The notes under the pieces: model-generated
Told to the model about the DNA's origin: nothing
What the model saw: the letters and a program-made list of their open reading frames with translations, nothing else
The model's database searches: none
Program-made: the position numbers and the translations under genes
Shown: positions 1 through 9,311 of the stretch, piece after piece
How the letters are laid out: each line of letters starts with the position of its first letter
Position numbering within the stretch: the first letter of the stretch is position 1
Assembly (NCBI GenBank): GCA_046344715.1
Contig: JBKDKX010000006.1
Span: 62,001 to 126,000 of the forward strand
Length of the DNA stretch: 64,000 nt
From: CAZAQK01 sp046344715
GTDB lineage: Bacteria > Pseudomonadota > Alphaproteobacteria > Rickettsiales > SXRF01
Direction of reading: 5' to 3'

Positions 1-685
1 AATATAACTGACCACCATGCGTTTTAAGCCAGCGGCGCGATGCCTGCCAGTGCGGGCAGAGTGCTGCAACAATCTGCCAGAATGCCTTGCTATGGTTTAA
101 TTCCTTCAGGTGCGCTACCTCATGACACACGACGTATTCCAGCACTTCTTTTGGCGCAAAAGCCAGCCGCCACGAAAATGACAGCCGCCCGCTTGCATTA
201 CAACTTCCCCAGTGTGATCCCGTATCACGCAGGCTTATTTTTTTAATCGTAACACCCAGCAGTTTAGCATTTTCAAATGCCAATGAAGAAATCGTTTCGT
301 ATGCGGTATGTTTTATCCAGTCACGCACACGTCGCTCCATAAACGCAGCATCGCCATGTACCAACAATTTATTATCCTGAGCAGTAACGGTGCCACGACC
401 GCCTGCATGACAAAGTGTGTGCTGTACACCCATCACCGGAATGGTTGAGCCATCGGCAAATGCGATTTTATGTCTATGATGCAACACTTCATGAGCAATC
501 CACTCTTCTTTGCTGGCAATAAAATCTAAGCCTTGCCTGATGGTAGCGTATCGGGGTAAAGTGAGCCCTATTGCACCGCGGAGTGGCTGATAACGCAAAA
601 CTATCCGGCGCGCTGTTTTATGTCGGCGGATAACAATAGGAAACGTTTGATTGTGGATGGCAATGCTGTATTTATGTGTGGTCAT
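1..685 (-). CDS. YgjP-like M48-type zinc metallopeptidase (DUF45), 3' end cut by window
   Basis: The frame is open from an ATG at 685 down to the window edge, giving 228 visible residues, close to the usual family length, so only a few C-terminal residues are missing. The zinc site is HEVAH at residues 188-192, followed by a third histidine in LNHSKAFW (H198). Upstream, SHWGSCNASGRLSFSWRL around residues 157-173 is the other hallmark of this family. Members are predicted soluble zinc proteases related to the SprT fold; their substrates are mostly unknown. The gene is divergent from dnaG. Confidence in the family is high, in a specific function low. Confidence 0.88.
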   Translation of the reverse strand, partial: MTTHKYSIAIHNQTFPIVIRRHKTARRIVLRYQPLRGAIGLTLPRYATIRQGLDFIASKEEWIAHEVLHHRHKIAFADGSTIPVMGVQHTLCHAGGRGTVTAQDNKLLVHGDAAFMERRVRDWIKHTAYETISSLAFENAKLLGVTIKKISLRDTGSHWGSCNASGRLSFSWRLAFAPKEVLEYVVCHEVAHLKELNHSKAFWQIVAALCPHWQASRRWLKTHGGQLY

Positions 686-725
686 AGGTTCTGCTAATGA
701 GTAATATCACTTTAACCTGCAACCC

Positions 726-748
726 TAAACTAGCAACCAGTAACTGAA
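726..748. repeat. degenerate 7-base tandem repeat upstream of dnaG
   Basis: The bases just before the dnaG start read as about three imperfect seven-base units (ctaaact, agcaacc, agtaact). The unit is related to the longer array at 57864-57931. It takes the place where a ribosome binding site for dnaG would be expected, and no clear Shine-Dalgarno sequence is visible there. It is short, so chance cannot be excluded on its own. Confidence 0.4.
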
Positions 749-750
749 AT

Positions 751-2574
751 ATGCGCTTTCCTCCTTCATTCATTGAACGCTTACGAGACCAGATACTGGT
801 GTCTGAAGTGGTCGGGAAACGTGTTACTATTAAAAAACATGGTCGCGAATTTCACGCATGTTGCCCCTTCCATAATGAGAAAACACCGTCATTCACGGTC
901 AATGATGAGAAAGGTTTTTATCATTGCTTTGGTTGCGGCGCGCACGGCGATGTGATTGAGTTTGTACGCCGCCACGACAAACTCACCTACCCCGAAACCA
1001 TCGAACGTTTAGCGCGTGATGCTGGCATTGCGCTGCCTGAACTCTCCCGCGAAGACACCAAAAAAATCGAACGCGATAAAACACTGCACGATGTGCTGGA
1101 AGCAGCCTCCGTCTGGTTTGAGCAACAACTTGCCTCAACGCAGGGCGCAACTGCGCGTGACTATTTGGAACGCCGCGGACTGCAAGCGCACACCATGCGC
1201 CAATACAGAGCAGGCCTTGCACCTGATGACCGCACAGCACTGTACAAACACTTGCTCAAGGCTGGCTTCTCTGAAGCATTGCAGGCAGAGGCAGGCCTCA
1301 TCAGCATCAGCGAGCAAGGCACGGTGTATGACCGCTTCCGTGGCCGTATTATTTTCCCTATCCGCAGCTCGCGCGGAAATATTATTGCATTCGGCGGCAG
1401 ATTATTTGCCAAAGATACGCAAAAGAATTTGCCGAAATATTTGAACTCACCAGAAACACCTTTATTCAAAAAAGGTGAGATGCTGTTTAATTTTGATCTC
1501 GCCAAGCAACCAGCCCGCAATGCCAACATGGTGGTAGTGATGGAAGGCTACATGGATGTTATTTCCTGTGCGCAGGCCGGCATAGATTATGCGGTTGCCA
1601 CACTTGGCACCGCCGTTACACCCGAACATCTGAAACTTCTCTGGCAGGTGGCCAAAGAACCCATCATCTGCCTTGATGGCGATGCCGCCGGAAAACGCGC
1701 CATGCTCCGCGCGCTTGATATCTGCCTGCCACTGCTTGCACCCGGTTTCAGCCTGCGCTTTGCCATGCTGCCTGCCGGCGAAGACCCTGACAGCTATGTA
1801 ACGCGTCATGGCAAGACAGGGTTTGAAAAGATTCTGGCGTCATCACGCAGGCTTTCGCAAGTTATATGGGAAATGCTTGCACCACAGTATCGCCTTGATT
1901 TACCTGAAGGGCGTGCTGCACTGGAAGATGCCTGCAAACAGCTTTGCGATAAAATCACTAACCAGACCGTACGACAACATTACCTGTCGTATTTCCGCAA
2001 GCAACTTTGGGAACGGACATCGCAATCAACAAAAAGCAGTGGCGCAAATGTCAGATCATTGCATATCGATCGCGTAGTGGCGCAGGATAAAAGCTCCGTA
2101 CGCGATACGCTGGTACAAACGATGTTCCAGCTACTCATTAAGTACCCTGCACTACTTAATTCTGGCCAGCGGGAAGATAGCGTTGCTCATCTTGAGATAC
2201 GCGATATCCGCCTTCAGGCCGTCCGCAACACCATGCTTAATGCACTGGCAGACGGGCATGCCGACAGCAGGGACTCTTTCCTTTCGAAACTGCGCACGGA
2301 ACTACCTGAAGAAGTACTCGTCCCGCTGCTGAAAGAACCATTAAAACTTCCCTATCGTGATGATTTAGCTGAAGAAACTGCAGGACAACTATGGGATGAA
2401 ACCCTAAAAGCCTATAACATTGCCCGCCTTGAGCACGAGCTTGAGGAATTACAGCACGCCATGGCAAAAACCATGGACGAAGTGGCCTTGGAGCGCATGG
2501 TACAGCTTCAGCATGCCATCAAAAAAGCTCAGTCTGGGCGTACCTTTGCACCAGCCGAGGCTGAAAACCTGTAA
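751..2574 (+). CDS. dnaG: DNA primase
   Basis: DnaG synthesises the RNA primers for replication and works with the DnaB helicase, which is encoded at 52.9 kb. The N-terminal CHC2 zinc finger has ligands C38, H41, C59 and C62. The catalytic core carries the TOPRIM motifs: EGYMD near residue 264 and CLDGDAAGKRA near 306-316. The 607 residues match the family's normal length, and the C-terminal helicase-binding region is poorly conserved as usual. The gene lies 171 bases upstream of rpoD in the classical dnaG-rpoD order. The start ATG agrees with the family start, though the ribosome binding site is weak. Confidence 0.97.
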   Translation: MRFPPSFIERLRDQILVSEVVGKRVTIKKHGREFHACCPFHNEKTPSFTVNDEKGFYHCFGCGAHGDVIEFVRRHDKLTYPETIERLARDAGIALPELSREDTKKIERDKTLHDVLEAASVWFEQQLASTQGATARDYLERRGLQAHTMRQYRAGLAPDDRTALYKHLLKAGFSEALQAEAGLISISEQGTVYDRFRGRIIFPIRSSRGNIIAFGGRLFAKDTQKNLPKYLNSPETPLFKKGEMLFNFDLAKQPARNANMVVVMEGYMDVISCAQAGIDYAVATLGTAVTPEHLKLLWQVAKEPIICLDGDAAGKRAMLRALDICLPLLAPGFSLRFAMLPAGEDPDSYVTRHGKTGFEKILASSRRLSQVIWEMLAPQYRLDLPEGRAALEDACKQLCDKITNQTVRQHYLSYFRKQLWERTSQSTKSSGANVRSLHIDRVVAQDKSSVRDTLVQTMFQLLIKYPALLNSGQREDSVAHLEIRDIRLQAVRNTMLNALADGHADSRDSFLSKLRTELPEEVLVPLLKEPLKLPYRDDLAEETAGQLWDETLKAYNIARLEHELEELQHAMAKTMDEVALERMVQLQHAIKKAQSGRTFAPAEAENL

Positions 2575-2745
2575 TTTTACCAACAAACCCATTGAAAAAA
2601 ATAAAAAATGCCTTATTTCTACATAGTTTAAGGCGCTCACGACTACTGCGCGTTTTAAGTGTTTAATACGAATTGGGTGTTTAATCAGGTGCGTTGTGCA
2701 TGTCTTCCGCTGCAACTTACCTTCATGTGAAAGGGCATACACCAC

Positions 2746-5175
2746 ATGGCCGCAAGAAGCAATGCAAAAAGGAAAGTTTTCTCCGCAAAAAAATCGCCGC
2801 GTAAACCCTTTGTGAAGAAAAAAGCAAAACCTGCGGCCAAGAAAAAACACGCTACTAAGAAAACAATTAAAAAAATAACGAAGACAGCACCCGCTAAAAA
2901 AACTGTGGCAAAAAAGCCCATAAAAAAAATTGCTAAACTACAAAAGAAAGTGATTGCAAAGAAACACTCGCTTAAACCAAAAAAACTGCTAAAAGCTACA
3001 CCTCCCGCCAAAAAAACGGTGGCTAATATTCTAACACATAAAGTGCCCGTTAAAGGAACAAGCCTTCACATGCCGAAGAAAAAAGACGACGATAAAAAGA
3101 AAAAACCTGCTGGCAAAGCTGCCATTAAAGCGGCTACTGCGAAGCCAGCAGCTGCTGCAAAGTCTGAGAAATCAGCAAAAAACAAACCAGTGCAGAAAGA
3201 TACGCCTGCCACCACTTCTGCAAAGGAAGCAAAAGATTCAGGCAAGACAGAATTGCAACAGGCAGTTGTTCGCAAGTTGCTGGCACTCGGCAAATCCCGT
3301 GGATTCATCACCTATGATGAATTAAATGCCGTGTTGCCTGCCGAAGAGTTTTCACCGGAAGTGATTGACGCCGCCATCAGTGCGCTCTCTTCTGCAGACA
3401 TCAATGTTGTTGAAGAAGATGCGCAAAGTGACCCCGCAGAAAGACCAGAAGGCCTGGAAGCCGCTGCCGAAGCGGCTGAGAACGCTGGCCGTTCGGATGA
3501 CCCTGTGCGCATGTATCTGCGCGAAATGGGCAATGTGGAACTGCTTTCCCGTGAAGGCGAAATTGAAATTGCCAAACGCATTGAATCAGGCCGTGAAACG
3601 GTAATTTCCGCGCTCACCGAGTGCCCGCTGGTGATGAAAGAAATCCTCACCTGGCGCGATGATCTGGATGCCGGAACGTTACTTCTGCGAGATGTGATTG
3701 ACCTTGACGCCACCTATCAGGGCGGCGAAGGCAGCACCATGTTTGACAGCAGTGCCCTTGCTGCACCTGTCGTTAAAGATGATTTCGACGATGAAGACGA
3801 AGAAAGTGAAGAAGAAGAATCTGAAGACGGTGATGAAGACGGTGAAGAAGGAAAAACCGCCGCTGAAGCACCAGATGCTGATTCCGATGCAGAAGATGAA
3901 GCCAATGCTATTTCCCTGCTTGCTATGGAAAGTGCGCTCAAACCACAGATCATGGAAACGCTCGATAAATTTGCCAAGATCAGCAAAAAAATGCGTACCT
4001 TCCAGGAAAAGCGCCTGAATAAATCCGTCGGCGAAGGCAAATACAGCAAGGAAGATGAAAAAGCCTATCAGAAGCTGCATCATGAATTGGTGGAACTCAT
4101 GCTTGGCGTGCGCTTCACTATTCAGCGCGTTGAAGGCCTCATTCTCCGTCTTTATGATTACAGCCGCAAACTGATGACACTTGAAGGCCGCCTGCTGCGT
4201 CTTGCTGAAGGTCGCAAAATTGGCCGCAAAGTATTCCTTGAAACCTATATCGGCAGCGAACTCGACCCGACATGGATGAAAAAAGCAGCAGCCCGCACCG
4301 ACAAAGGCTGGAAAGAATTTGTTACCAAAGACAAAACTGACATTGAAGAAATTCGCAGTGAAATTTCTAAAATGGCTGAGGAAGTCGGTCTTGATATCGG
4401 CGAGTTCAAACGCATGATCATGGCGGTGCAAAAAGGCGAGCGCGAAACCAACCGCGCCAAGAAAGAAATGATTGAGGCCAATTTGCGCCTGGTAATTTCC
4501 ATCGCCAAAAAATACACCAACCGCGGCCTGCAATTCTTAGATCTCATTCAAGAAGGTAATATCGGCCTGATGAAAGCGGTAGATAAATTTGAATATCGCC
4601 GCGGGTATAAATTCAGCACTTACGCCACATGGTGGATTCGCCAAGCCATCACGCGCTCAATCGCAGACCAAGCACGTACCATCCGCATCCCTGTGCACAT
4701 GATTGAAACGATCAACAAAATCGTGCGCACCAGCCGCCAGATGTTGCATGAAATTGGTCGCGAACCAACACCAGAAGAACTGGCAGAACGCTTAGTGATG
4801 CCGCTAGATAAGGTTCGCAAGGTAATGAAAATTGCCAAGGAACCGGTATCGCTTGAAACCCCGATTGGTGATGAGGAAGATTCACACCTTGGTGATTTCA
4901 TTGAAGACAAAAATGCCATCCTACCGCTGGATGCTGCCATTCAAAGTAACCTGCGCGAGACCACCACGCGTATTCTGGCCAGCCTCACCCCGCGTGAAGA
5001 GCGCGTGCTGCGTATGCGCTTTGGTATCGGCATGAATACCGACCACACACTGGAAGAAGTAGGCCAGCAATTCTCGGTAACGCGTGAACGTATCCGCCAG
5101 ATTGAGGCGAAGGCTTTGCGTAAACTCAAGCACCCAAGCCGCAGCCGCAAGCTCCGCAGCTTCTTGGATTACTAG
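2746..5175 (+). CDS. rpoD: RNA polymerase primary sigma factor with a lysine-rich N-terminal extension
   Basis: This is the housekeeping sigma-70 factor. Region 1.1 lies about 168-225, region 1.2 about 251-285, the region 2 core (RLVISIAKKY, GLMKAVDKFEYRRGYKFSTY) about 580-645, and the region 4 helix-turn-helix about 745-800, ending with HPSRSRKLRSFLDY. At 809 residues it is longer than most. Residues 1-165 are dominated by Lys and Ala, like a histone H1 tail, and the non-conserved region has an acidic run at about 345-370. A second plausible start is M109 (ATG at 3070, preceded by AGGA), which would remove much of the basic tail. A terminator follows directly. Confidence 0.96.
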   Translation: MAARSNAKRKVFSAKKSPRKPFVKKKAKPAAKKKHATKKTIKKITKTAPAKKTVAKKPIKKIAKLQKKVIAKKHSLKPKKLLKATPPAKKTVANILTHKVPVKGTSLHMPKKKDDDKKKKPAGKAAIKAATAKPAAAAKSEKSAKNKPVQKDTPATTSAKEAKDSGKTELQQAVVRKLLALGKSRGFITYDELNAVLPAEEFSPEVIDAAISALSSADINVVEEDAQSDPAERPEGLEAAAEAAENAGRSDDPVRMYLREMGNVELLSREGEIEIAKRIESGRETVISALTECPLVMKEILTWRDDLDAGTLLLRDVIDLDATYQGGEGSTMFDSSALAAPVVKDDFDDEDEESEEEESEDGDEDGEEGKTAAEAPDADSDAEDEANAISLLAMESALKPQIMETLDKFAKISKKMRTFQEKRLNKSVGEGKYSKEDEKAYQKLHHELVELMLGVRFTIQRVEGLILRLYDYSRKLMTLEGRLLRLAEGRKIGRKVFLETYIGSELDPTWMKKAAARTDKGWKEFVTKDKTDIEEIRSEISKMAEEVGLDIGEFKRMIMAVQKGERETNRAKKEMIEANLRLVISIAKKYTNRGLQFLDLIQEGNIGLMKAVDKFEYRRGYKFSTYATWWIRQAITRSIADQARTIRIPVHMIETINKIVRTSRQMLHEIGREPTPEELAERLVMPLDKVRKVMKIAKEPVSLETPIGDEEDSHLGDFIEDKNAILPLDAAIQSNLRETTTRILASLTPREERVLRMRFGIGMNTDHTLEEVGQQFSVTRERIRQIEAKALRKLKHPSRSRKLRSFLDY

Positions 5176-5204
5176 ACGTTAGATAATAATGTGCACAAAA
5201 AAAA

Positions 5205-5228
5205 CACCCGGGTTACGGGTGCTTTTTT
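5205..5228. terminator. bidirectional rho-independent terminator after rpoD
   Basis: A six-base-pair stem (cacccg / cgggtg) with a five-base loop is followed by a run of six T on the plus strand and preceded by a run of eight A, so it can serve both rpoD and the convergent small gene at 5249-5617. Confidence 0.85.
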
Positions 5229-5248
5229 CTTGTGTCTGTGATGTTATA

Positions 5249-5617
5249 TCAGCCCGGGCCGCCCACACCGCCAGTGCCTTTAGCATTCTGATCGGCTTTT
5301 TCTTTCTCGCGATCTGCAAATAGTGCAGCTTGCGCAACCGCTAGGTGTCCGAGATGTTGTGCACGGTCATCTCCTTCTAATACGCGAGCACGTGCTGTTG
5401 CACGTTCTGCATATGTAGTCCTCTCGCGCAACGACCTAGCATCATCCTCTGGTGACGCGCTACTTGCGGAAGGTTTAGTAGCAGCCGTCATTCCTTCCGC
5501 TATTTTCTTCACGGCATCATAATCAATTACGCCTTTATCACTTGTATAGCGCGCTTTAAGTGCCGCCACCTCATCTGCAGTTAGGCCTTCTTGCTTTTTA
5601 CCTGTTGGTTCACTCAT
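5249..5617 (-). CDS. hypothetical protein, 122 residues
   Basis: No family is recognised. The start chosen is the ATG at 5617 (MSEPTGKKQEG), which has a GGAG motif eight bases upstream; the open frame extends 15 codons further but without a binding site. The protein is hydrophilic with no signal peptide or membrane segment. Its first half contains TADEVAALKARYTS, its second half is rich in Ala, Arg and Glu and probably helical, and it ends in a flexible glycine tail. It converges on rpoD and shares its terminator. Confidence 0.6.
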   Translation of the reverse strand: MSEPTGKKQEGLTADEVAALKARYTSDKGVIDYDAVKKIAEGMTAATKPSASSASPEDDARSLRERTTYAERATARARVLEGDDRAQHLGHLAVAQAALFADREKEKADQNAKGTGGVGGPG

Positions 5618-5769
5618 TGTATTTTCTCCGTTATTATCAAAATTACTGTGCCATGCTAGCAAACTACTCTCATCCTTTGTGTTAAGATTTTGTTACAATA
5701 TTTTAGGCCACAAGCCCCTTGCGGATTTCTCAGGAAGTGATTATAAAACAAGGACATTATGGAGCAAGC

Positions 5770-6120
5770 ATGACCCTTACCACCCGTTTATATACCGCCA
5801 TGTTTGGCGAAGCCGTGGGCGCAGACCAATTCGGCAACCGTTATTTCCGCCGCAAAGCAGCGAGAAATAAACGCGAGAAACGCTGGGTGGTATATAAAGG
5901 TATGGCCGAGCCTTCCAAAGTACCGGCAGAATGGCATGGCTGGCTGCATTACACGCAGGAAAAACCACCGACAGAGCGCACCATCCATCATCATGACTGG
6001 GAAAAGCAACACCTGCCGAACTTAACCGGCACTACCGGCGCGTATGTGCCGCCCGGCCACGCCCTGCGCGGTGGCAAACGCGCCACCAGTACGTCTGACT
6101 ACGAGGCGTGGAAGCCTTAA
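5770..6120 (+). CDS. NADH:ubiquinone oxidoreductase subunit NDUFA12 family
   Basis: The 116-residue product matches the B17.2/NDUFA12 accessory subunit of respiratory complex I, found in mitochondria and Alphaproteobacteria. Visible family features are an N-terminal amphipathic start (MTLTTRLYTAMFGEAVG), the core FGNRYFR followed by KRWVVYKG, WHGWLHYT, and a C-terminal part ending in YEAWKP. The start at 5770 has GGAG six to seven bases upstream; the longer frame from 5719 lacks support. In many Alphaproteobacteria this gene neighbours mlaD; here a three-gene minus-strand block separates them. Its stop overlaps the next convergent gene by four bases. Confidence 0.9.
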   Translation: MTLTTRLYTAMFGEAVGADQFGNRYFRRKAARNKREKRWVVYKGMAEPSKVPAEWHGWLHYTQEKPPTERTIHHHDWEKQHLPNLTGTTGAYVPPGHALRGGKRATSTSDYEAWKP

Positions 6121-6968
6121 AACAATATCCACATGGTTGTAGCAAGCCAGAGCGCAAGGTTTGCCAGCTGTAATTTATCACGCAAAATCACGCTTTCCGG
6201 TTCGCCGCCCTGCCCATACACATGGATAGATTGCAGATAGCGGAATAACCCGAATGCTACAAAGCCAACCGTATACACCAGATCCACATGGCCTGTGGTT
6301 GCTGAAAGCTCGGCGGCATAGATGGCATAGGTCATGAGTGCCGCCGCGCCACTAATGGTCACTAATCTATCGAGCAATTCGCGGCTGTAATGTTTGAGGT
6401 TGGGTTTGTGTGCCACGTAGCCTGCAATCCCCATCTCGTGATAACGTTTACCAAAGCCAAGGAAGAGCGCCAGTGTAAATGTCGCAAGGATAATCCATGG
6501 CGATATTACTACCTGCAAGGCATAGGCGCCCATCAGCACGCGCAGCACATAACAAAACGCCACAAAGAAAATATCAATGATGGCAAACTGCTTCAGCACA
6601 TAGGTGTAAAAAACATTGGAGACGATATATAACATGGCAATCACCGCACATTGCACCGGCAGCATATAAATTAATATCATCGCAAGTACAGCACATAGCA
6701 CGGCCACTATAAATGCTGCCGATATGCTTAGCTCACCTGAAGCCAGCGGACGATTTTTCTTTACCGGATGCAGCCTGTCTTCCGCCACATCGCGTATATC
6801 ATTTACGATATACACAAAGCTTGCGATGATACAAAAACAAGCCGCAGCAACGATGGTCAGGTGCCACGACGCAATATCTGCAAATCTTCCGGAAAAGAAC
6901 AACGGCGCAAAAACGAAACCGTTTTTAATCCACTGTTTTGGGCGCATCAAACGAAGTGCCGCCATCAT
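6117..6968 (-). CDS. UbiA-family prenyltransferase, decaprenyl-phosphate phosphoribosyltransferase-like
   Basis: A polytopic inner-membrane protein of 283 residues with about eight to nine hydrophobic segments. RPKQWIKN near the N-terminus and the first aspartate motif (N56-D57-x2-D60-x3-D64, followed by HPVKKNRPLASG) are typical of the UbiA branch that transfers phosphoribose to polyprenyl phosphate, rather than of the quinone or heme branches. A second polar motif, GFGKRYHEMG, lies near residue 175. It overlaps the preceding membrane protein gene by four bases, so the three genes are probably one transcript. A role in making a polyprenyl-linked pentose donor is inferred from family resemblance only. 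Confidence 0.78.
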   Translation of the reverse strand: MMAALRLMRPKQWIKNGFVFAPLFFSGRFADIASWHLTIVAAACFCIIASFVYIVNDIRDVAEDRLHPVKKNRPLASGELSISAAFIVAVLCAVLAMILIYMLPVQCAVIAMLYIVSNVFYTYVLKQFAIIDIFFVAFCYVLRVLMGAYALQVVISPWIILATFTLALFLGFGKRYHEMGIAGYVAHKPNLKHYSRELLDRLVTISGAAALMTYAIYAAELSATTGHVDLVYTVGFVAFGLFRYLQSIHVYGQGGEPESVILRDKLQLANLALWLATTMWILF

Positions 6969-8119
6969 AATTGGCCTCCAGTCCTTGCCTTATCGGTATG
7001 GAAAAACGAAACACCTGCAAATCCTCCAAGGCTCGCAAGTGTGTGCGTTGCCAGTAAAACGAGTAATGGCAATAGATCAAAAAACACCCTGTACTCTCCC
7101 GGATTGCCATACATCGTATATGCAAGATATATTATAGGCAGAAGCCACAATCCAACCCTAAGAAATAACGGCTTTTCTGACCATTTGTAGGTTAACAGGA
7201 AAAATATGATCGCGATGTTGATAATTTTGTGAAAACTGGCTTTTGCAAGAATATCTTTATTAAGCACAAATAACAGATTTTCTTCCAGAAACCATCCCGA
7301 GTTTTTCATATACAATAGTGTCAACATAAGTTTTATGACGACGAACCCAATACATTGCGCAACCCAAAGAGAGACAAACGCCTTGGTTGAGTAGTTCTTG
7401 TATGCCCATAGTGTAAAAAATATAAAAATAAATATACTGGTCTCGCGATTCAGGCACGCCAACAAAAAACAGAATATATACAATCTGTAATTCTTGCTGA
7501 GAATACAGTAATAACAGGCACTGGCTAGAAATAATACTGGGATATCATAGATATATTGCCATGGCCTGCTGAATGCCGAAATTACAAGCACCCCCAAAGC
7601 AGGGGCGAACCAACGTATAGAACCATCCTCCGGAAACAGTACCTTTGCCAATCTAAACAAAACCAATATATATCCCCATAACATCCCATAAATAATCAAC
7701 GTAGTGACTATACGGGGAAAAGGATCTTTCTTGTTGTAGGTTATGACGATGGAAGGAATGAGCCGCCTGGTTTCAAATGTTGCTGGATTTTTCATCCAGT
7801 CCTGTACGGCTTTATTCACGAAGTCATGCACACCATCAGGCGTGATATCAACTACCGTTTTTGTCAATTTGGGTATCAGAATCCTGTATACAAAAGGTTT
7901 CCACGCAGTACCTGCATACATTTCATCATAGGCTGTACGGTGAAAAACGTCTCCCAAATGAGAGCTATTGATAAAATGCAGCATGACAAAAATTGATAAT
8001 ACAAAATACACCGCACCAAATATAATCTCTTTGCACTTGCTGCTCATAATACCTGCAAGGCATATATAAAGAGCACTGATTCTCGGTTTAGCACGTTCGT
8101 AAAATGTGTATGCGTTCAT
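6965..8119 (-). CDS. polytopic membrane protein, paralogue of the next gene; possible GT-C-like enzyme
   Basis: 384 residues with roughly nine hydrophobic segments and a periplasmic-looking loop after the first one. It shares with the neighbour at 8129-9223 the motifs FVYRILIPKLT, YIYDIPVLFLAS, CLNRETSIF and GEYRVFFDLLPL. The conserved Asn-(Arg/Lys)-Glu and the early charged loop recall polytopic glycosyltransferases, but I do not recognise a named family. An internal ATG at 8047 (MSSKCKE) has a nearby AGG and is an alternative start. Lying between the paralogue and a UbiA enzyme, it may use a polyprenyl-phosphate sugar; that is inference. Confidence 0.75.
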   Translation of the reverse strand: MNAYTFYERAKPRISALYICLAGIMSSKCKEIIFGAVYFVLSIFVMLHFINSSHLGDVFHRTAYDEMYAGTAWKPFVYRILIPKLTKTVVDITPDGVHDFVNKAVQDWMKNPATFETRRLIPSIVITYNKKDPFPRIVTTLIIYGMLWGYILVLFRLAKVLFPEDGSIRWFAPALGVLVISAFSRPWQYIYDIPVLFLASACYYCILSKNYRLYIFCFLLACLNRETSIFIFIFFTLWAYKNYSTKAFVSLWVAQCIGFVVIKLMLTLLYMKNSGWFLEENLLFVLNKDILAKASFHKIINIAIIFFLLTYKWSEKPLFLRVGLWLLPIIYLAYTMYGNPGEYRVFFDLLPLLVLLATHTLASLGGFAGVSFFHTDKARTGGQL

Positions 8120-8128
8120 ATGTATTTT

Positions 8129-9223
8129 TTATTTATGATTAAACAATGTCTGGATTTTATTATCTGAAAGCCCTGTCCCAATAATCAGCGTATGCGCAAT
8201 CATAATGGATATAAGTGGTACAACATCCAGAAAAACCCGATATTCACCAGGTCTTCCGAATAAAAAATATGCCACGTATATTACCATAAAGAGCGTGATT
8301 CCATGACGAATGAAAAGCGGCTTTTCATTCCAGCCAAACACCAATAAAAAGAAAATAGTAAGATACGTTACCAGCGCTTTATATCCGTATCCATCAAGCC
8401 ATAAAGCCGCCTGCTGGGGAGAATACGAACTGGCAAGAAATATACCAGGATTATCCATGAACTGCCAATAAATTACCCCTCTTATGATTACAAATACAAT
8501 CAACTGAAGAAGCAAAAACCCAAAATATTCACGCCTGGTAAGTGATAGACTGCGATAACAGAGGCAGTAGAAAATTGTCAAAAAGATCGCTGTTTCTTTG
8601 TTCACACACGCAAGTACAAACCATATAAAGAACCATCTCCAATTCTTTACGGCCAATGCATAATAACACCCTGCAGCAAGCCCGAGTGCCGGTAAATCAT
8701 AAATAAAAGCCGTTGGCACCAAAAGAGCAGGCACCATCAACAGACCAACGATAGGAGCACTTAAGTGCAGGCCAGTCATATGCGGGAACAACGCCACGGT
8801 TAGGCGATATGTCGCAAAAACAAAGCCCAACAAACACGCAAACGCAATGCCAGCTGAGATTGTACGCATAAAAAAACCATCTGTCTTCTCAAGTGCCTGC
8901 CGAAACATGCGCTTATGCACCGCCATAACCTGCGTAGTATTCAGGTCGTTTGCAAACTGCGAGACATTGACATTCACCCAGTTCTGTAATGATGAAGGAG
9001 TAGCCTCCCTTACAATAAACGTAATAACGGGCACCAGCCTACGGTATACATACGGACGCTCAGCAGTACCGTTTACCATTTGCTCAACGGTTGCCCCACG
9101 CCATGTGTCTCCAAGATTTGATGACAAGAGATACCGCCCCATGACAAACAGGGAAAGTGCCACATAAACCGCCAAAACCACCCACACCATAGCGGGTTTG
9201 ACCATTTTACCTGCCTGTAACAC
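8129..9223 (-). CDS. polytopic membrane protein, first of a tandem paralogous pair
   Basis: 364 residues with about nine hydrophobic segments, the first at residues 10-30. Shared motifs with the following gene are PYVYRRLVPVIT near residue 55, FIYDLPALGLAAGCYYAL, CVNKETAIF and GEYRVFLDVVPL near the C-terminus. The furthest start is a GTG with AGGA eight bases upstream; an ATG six codons later (9205) with AGG four bases upstream is equally plausible. It ends nine bases before the next gene, so translation is likely coupled. The family was not recognised; the fold suggests a membrane glycosyltransferase or a related lipid-linked enzyme. Confidence 0.75.
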   Translation of the reverse strand: MLQAGKMVKPAMVWVVLAVYVALSLFVMGRYLLSSNLGDTWRGATVEQMVNGTAERPYVYRRLVPVITFIVREATPSSLQNWVNVNVSQFANDLNTTQVMAVHKRMFRQALEKTDGFFMRTISAGIAFACLLGFVFATYRLTVALFPHMTGLHLSAPIVGLLMVPALLVPTAFIYDLPALGLAAGCYYALAVKNWRWFFIWFVLACVNKETAIFLTIFYCLCYRSLSLTRREYFGFLLLQLIVFVIIRGVIYWQFMDNPGIFLASSYSPQQAALWLDGYGYKALVTYLTIFFLLVFGWNEKPLFIRHGITLFMVIYVAYFLFGRPGEYRVFLDVVPLISIMIAHTLIIGTGLSDNKIQTLFNHK

Positions 9224-9311
9224 TGGTTATATCCTGCCTCACGGTTTTTTGTTTAAGTCTACACTCTTTTTTGCTATTGAATCAGGCTACAAACAAGTAA
9301 AAAGGTGCGTC

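Noticed and set aside
3679..4533. 284-codon open frame antisense to rpoD
   Set aside because: It mirrors the codon bias of the Glu/Lys-rich sigma factor gene, has a low-complexity Phe-rich product and no binding site; a shadow of rpoD.
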